From Pantoea eucalypti (GTDB taxonomy: Bacteria; Pseudomonadota; Gammaproteobacteria; Enterobacterales; Enterobacteriaceae): a stretch of 64,000 nucleotides of DNA. The translations under genes and the position numbers were made by a program. Location: contig NZ_CP045720.1 of assembly GCF_009646115.1 (NCBI RefSeq), forward strand, positions 1,860,001 to 1,924,000. Direction: 5' to 3'. Under the pieces are notes generated by a model, which saw nothing but the letters and a program-made list of their open reading frames with translations, ran no database searches and was not told the origin of the DNA. Shown here piece after piece: positions 61,376 through 64,000 of the stretch (position 1 is the stretch's first letter; each line of letters opens with the position of its first letter).

Positions 61376-62023
61376 TCAGACACCGCGGGTCGGTGTCTGA
61401 GCCAGATTCGACTCTAGCCAGCTCTTAAACTGGCCGTAAGGAATATAAAGTGACACATCTTTCAGGATCACTTTGTTATTACGACCATTCTTAATCGAAT
61501 CAGAATAGCCAACAATAACGCCGCTTAGCGTATCATCACGGTTGTAAACGCCGCCGCCCGACATTCCCTGAACCACGCCTGCGTTAGACGCCATGGCGAT
61601 ACACGGGCTTTTATTCCAGTTATTCCTGATAGCCGTGCGGGCTAAATTAACCCCTGTCGATTCAACGGGCATCGCGGAAATAAAGCTGTAGCCATACATT
61701 TTAACGGGATCGCCGATGTCACCGCTGCGGAATTTAGCCAGCGTGTTAGCATCATTCTTGTGATAAATAATCGCAAGGTCGCAATAAGGGTGATATGACT
61801 TCACGCGCTGTACGGCAGTTTTAGCAACGTGCGCAGCGGTGAGGCTATATTCAGGCGTCAGAGGTATGCTGGTGCCCAGTGTGCCGAGACCGAGGATCGT
61901 CGGAATGCCCGTCACGCTCATATCTACGTGCTGCATCGCCGTGCGACTGTACTCAGTATGGCCCACAGAGCAACCGCTCAGGACCAGTGCAGCAAGCACC
62001 GGGCACAGAAACAGGTTTCTCAT
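61376..62023 (-). CDS. Trypsin-like serine protease lipoprotein
   Basis: A 215-aa predicted lipoprotein: signal peptide with lipobox L-S-G-C (C18). The mature part has the chymotrypsin-type catalytic triad pattern: H65 in LTAAHVAK, D82 in PYCDLAIIY, and S155 in GMSGGGVYN. The order and spacing suit the small trypsin-like fold, and the product should be anchored in the outer membrane or periplasmic face. I do not know a named orthologue, and E. coli has none at this site. Target substrate unknown. Confidence 0.8.
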   Translation of the reverse strand: MRNLFLCPVLAALVLSGCSVGHTEYSRTAMQHVDMSVTGIPTILGLGTLGTSIPLTPEYSLTAAHVAKTAVQRVKSYHPYCDLAIIYHKNDANTLAKFRSGDIGDPVKMYGYSFISAMPVESTGVNLARTAIRNNWNKSPCIAMASNAGVVQGMSGGGVYNRDDTLSGVIVGYSDSIKNGRNNKVILKDVSLYIPYGQFKSWLESNLAQTPTRGV

Positions 62024-62803
62024 AATGGTTTTCTTTATTCAGGCATGTCGGAAAATCCCTGGTGAAGATTTGTGACATGCAAGCAAGGTTCATCACTGAA
62101 CCGTATTAACGCAACAACTCCGGATGCGCCGGTTTATTGGATTAATTAAAAAACGCTATTTTTATTAACGTATGGCATAACCACACGCTGATGTTGCAAA
62201 AACGCTTTATCGCGTTTTTATGCTTTTTTATTGTACTGCTGAGATTAAGTGTACCATCTTAATAGTATCGTACAATTTATTAAAGTTAATAAAAAACAAA
62301 TATCACGGAAAATAAGGTTTTAAATAAATCTCCCTTAGGAATCAACTGCCTTTTTTATATCGACCGATCGCTTGTCATGGATAAAATCAAACAGGCAGTT
62401 TTTTACACTAGCACTGGCGCTTTTTGCAGAGCATCAAAAGCACGAGCCCAGCAAAAGAAGCTTAAGGTAGTGTTAAGGTTTTTATCATCAGAACATGGTT
62501 TTGCCTGGAAATGAATGCTTAAGAAATTTAATTACGCTCAGCTATAAAGTTTTTGATGTCTGCGTTTTATTAAACATATTTTCTTATGATAAAGGGTGAT
62601 GTTATTTAGATGTAAATTAAAGATTATCAGATATAAAACAATCAGAAACCAAACTATTATTAAGCCATTGCTCTGCTCATAAAGCACGTTACATCAGCGT
62701 TAAATGCCTGTATAATGGGGCCAACCTGCTAAGTTAACCTGTTGATTTAGAAAGAATTATCACCCAATCATGACGCCTGGGAAGGCGACAAAGAGGAAGC
62801 TCA
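62024..62803. other. AT-rich 780-bp gap upstream of rluB
   Basis: No convincing gene. It is distinctly AT-rich, with two hairpin-like elements: an 8-bp stem at 62198-62219 (AAAAACGC / GCGTTTTT) and AACTGCCT (62344-62351) pairing with AGGCAGTT (62393-62400), followed by T6. It holds the promoters of the protease and rluB, and could hide a small RNA. Confidence 0.6.
62689..62716 (+). promoter_or_regulatory. Putative promoter of rluB
   Basis: -35 TTACAT (62689-62694), 16-bp spacer, -10 TATAAT (62711-62716). Gives a leader of about 80 nt before rluB. Confidence 0.65.
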
Positions 62804-63694
62804 ATGAGCGAAAAGTTACAGAAAGTCTTAGCGCGTGCCGGTCATGGCTCGCGTCGTGAAATCGAATCAATGATAGCTGCTGGCCGTGTCAGCGTTGACG
62901 GCAAGATCGCCACACTGGGCGACCGCGTCGAAAGCAGCAAATCCCTGAAAATCCGTATTGATGGCCATCTGGTATCGATTGCTGAATCCGCAACCGAAGT
63001 ATGCCGTGTGCTGGCTTACTACAAACCGGAAGGCGAACTCTGTACCCGCAGCGATCCTGAAGGCCGCCCAACGGTGTTTGACCGCCTGCCTCGTCTGCGT
63101 GGTTCACGCTGGATTGCCGTTGGCCGTCTGGATGTGAACACCTGTGGTCTGATGCTCTTCACCACCGACGGTGAACTGGCGAACCGCCTGATGCATCCGA
63201 GCCGTGAAGTGGAACGTGAATATGCAGTGCGCGTCTTTGGCCAGGTCGACGATGATAAAATTCGTCAGTTGAGTAAAGGTGTTCAGCTGGAAGATGGCCC
63301 GGCTGCGTTTAAAACGCTTAAGTTTGGCGGCGGGGAAGGGATCAACCAGTGGTATAACGTCACCCTCACCGAAGGACGTAATCGTGAAGTACGTCGTTTG
63401 TGGGAAGCGGTCGGCGTGCAGGTCAGTCGTCTGATGCGTGTCCGCTACGGCGATATCACCTTACCAAAAGGCCTGCCACGTGGTGGCTGGACTGAACTGG
63501 ATCTGCCAGCGGTAAACTACCTGCGTAACCTGGTTGAGCTGGATGATGAAACCGTCACTAAGCTGGTGGTCGAAAAAGATCGTCGTCGTACCAAGGCGAA
63601 CCAGATTCGTCGTGCCGTGAAACGGCACACTAAAGTGAGCAGCACACCTCGTGCGCCACGCCGCAATCCGGGCAGCAAACGTAACTCCGGTTAA
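62804..63694 (+). CDS. rluB: 23S rRNA pseudouridine(2605) synthase
   Basis: A 296-aa RsuA-family synthase that modifies U2605 of 23S rRNA. An N-terminal S4 RNA-binding domain (about 3-60) is followed by the synthase domain with catalytic D110 in [10 protein letters not shown] and the REYAVRVFG and [10 protein letters not shown] motifs. The C-terminal tail is basic ([19 protein letters not shown]). A GAGGAAG ribosome site precedes ATG. Confidence 0.95.
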   Translation: MSEKLQKVLARAGHGSRREIESMIAAGRVSVDGKIATLGDRVESSKSLKIRIDGHLVSIAESATEVCRVLAYYKPEGELCTRSDPEGRPTVFDRLPRLRGSRWIAVGRLDVNTCGLMLFTTDGELANRLMHPSREVEREYAVRVFGQVDDDKIRQLSKGVQLEDGPAAFKTLKFGGGEGINQWYNVTLTEGRNREVRRLWEAVGVQVSRLMRVRYGDITLPKGLPRGGWTELDLPAVNYLRNLVELDDETVTKLVVEKDRRRTKANQIRRAVKRHTKVSSTPRAPRRNPGSKRNSG

Positions 63695-63713
63695 TAGCGT
63701 TGCCTGAATGCTA

Positions 63714-63740
63714 AAAACGCAGCCCCGTGGCTGCGTTTTC
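63714..63740. terminator. Bidirectional terminator between rluB and btuR
   Basis: AACGCAGCC-CCGT-GGCTGCGTT with A-rich left and T-rich right flanks, between convergent genes. Confidence 0.9.
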
Positions 63741-63748
63741 TTTTTCTG

Positions 63749-64000
63749 TTACCAGTCAATTCCCTGCTGAGCCTGTATACCGGCATCAAATGCGTGTTTC
63801 ACTGGCCGCATCTCCGTTACCGTATCTGCCATCTCCGTCAGGCTGCGATGACAGCCTCGTCCGGTAATAATCACGCTCTGATGTGCCGGGCGCTGTTGCA
63901 GGGTGGTGATCAGATCGTCCAGCGGCAGATAATCCATGCTGACCATATAGGTGATTTCATCGAGCACCACCAGATCGATCTGCTCATCGGCCAGCATCCG
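63749..64000 (-). CDS. btuR: Corrinoid adenosyltransferase (C-terminal part)
   Basis: The C-terminal ~84 residues of a gene that continues past the window end. It has VVLDEITYMVSMDYLPLDDL, TGRGCHRSLTEMADTVTEM and PVKHAFDAGIQAQQGIDW, matching BtuR/CobO, which adenosylates cob(I)alamin in B12 salvage. Converges on rluB as in E. coli. Confidence 0.95.
   Translation of the reverse strand, partial: RMLADEQIDLVVLDEITYMVSMDYLPLDDLITTLQQRPAHQSVIITGRGCHRSLTEMADTVTEMRPVKHAFDAGIQAQQGIDW

Overview
This window is a stretch of gammaproteobacterial core chromosome from the Enterobacterales. It looks most like Pantoea/Erwinia. Nearly every protein reads as a close relative of an Escherichia coli gene, and long blocks keep E. 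coli gene order. However, trpG and trpD are separate genes, galU is followed by ugd and a UDP-glucuronate epimerase, a lone wbaP sits beside yebV, and kch is absent between clsA and yciI. The genus is an inference from these features. No phage, insertion sequence, CRISPR array or plasmid function was seen.

Layout. 1-2.8 kb: end of dadA, dadX, and a Bcr/CflA-type MFS pump. 2.9-6.8 kb: wbaP (first sugar transfer for surface polysaccharide), yebV and the antiporter cvrA. 7.0-14.4 kb: the yea block, with yeaGH behind a consensus sigma-54 promoter, then mipA, yeaE, yeaD and gapA. 14.7-23.1 kb: msrB-yeaC, pncA, ansA, sppA, ydjA, topB-ynjH and xthA. 23.2-24.1 kb: a tRNA-Tyr operon with two tRNA genes, a stringent-type promoter, and 169-bp tandem repeats that each carry a copy of the tRNA 3' end. 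This resembles the rtT region of E. coli tyrT.

24.2-35.6 kb: purU, ychJ, rssA-rssB, the UDP-sugar cassette galU-ugd-epimerase, hns, tdk and adhE. adhE has a consensus FNR box placed exactly as in a class II promoter. 35.9-46.4 kb: ychE, two tandem oppA genes, oppBCDF, yciU and clsA. 46.5-48.0 kb: a small island of short genes (yciY, an unknown 105-aa gene, a YmgB/AriR-like gene behind TGTACAA-type operator repeats, and a 61-aa two-helix membrane protein). 48.1-52.9 kb: yciI, tonB, yciA, yciB, yciC, a YkgJ-type cysteine-cluster gene, ompW with an FNR box, and a BON-domain lipoprotein.

53.0-59.8 kb: the full trp operon on the minus strand (trpL-E-G-D-CF-B-A), with operator, leader and attenuator. 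The leader peptide has only one Trp codon. 59.8-64 kb: rnm (yciV), yciO, a trypsin-like lipoprotein, an AT-rich 780-bp gap, rluB, and the C-terminal end of btuR running off the window.

The most distinctive items are the rtT-like repeats, the single-Trp trp leader, the FNR and sigma-54 promoters, the clsA-yciI small-gene island with its putative MerR-type operator, and the trypsin-like lipoprotein beside AT-rich DNA. I found no convincing novel multi-gene system.
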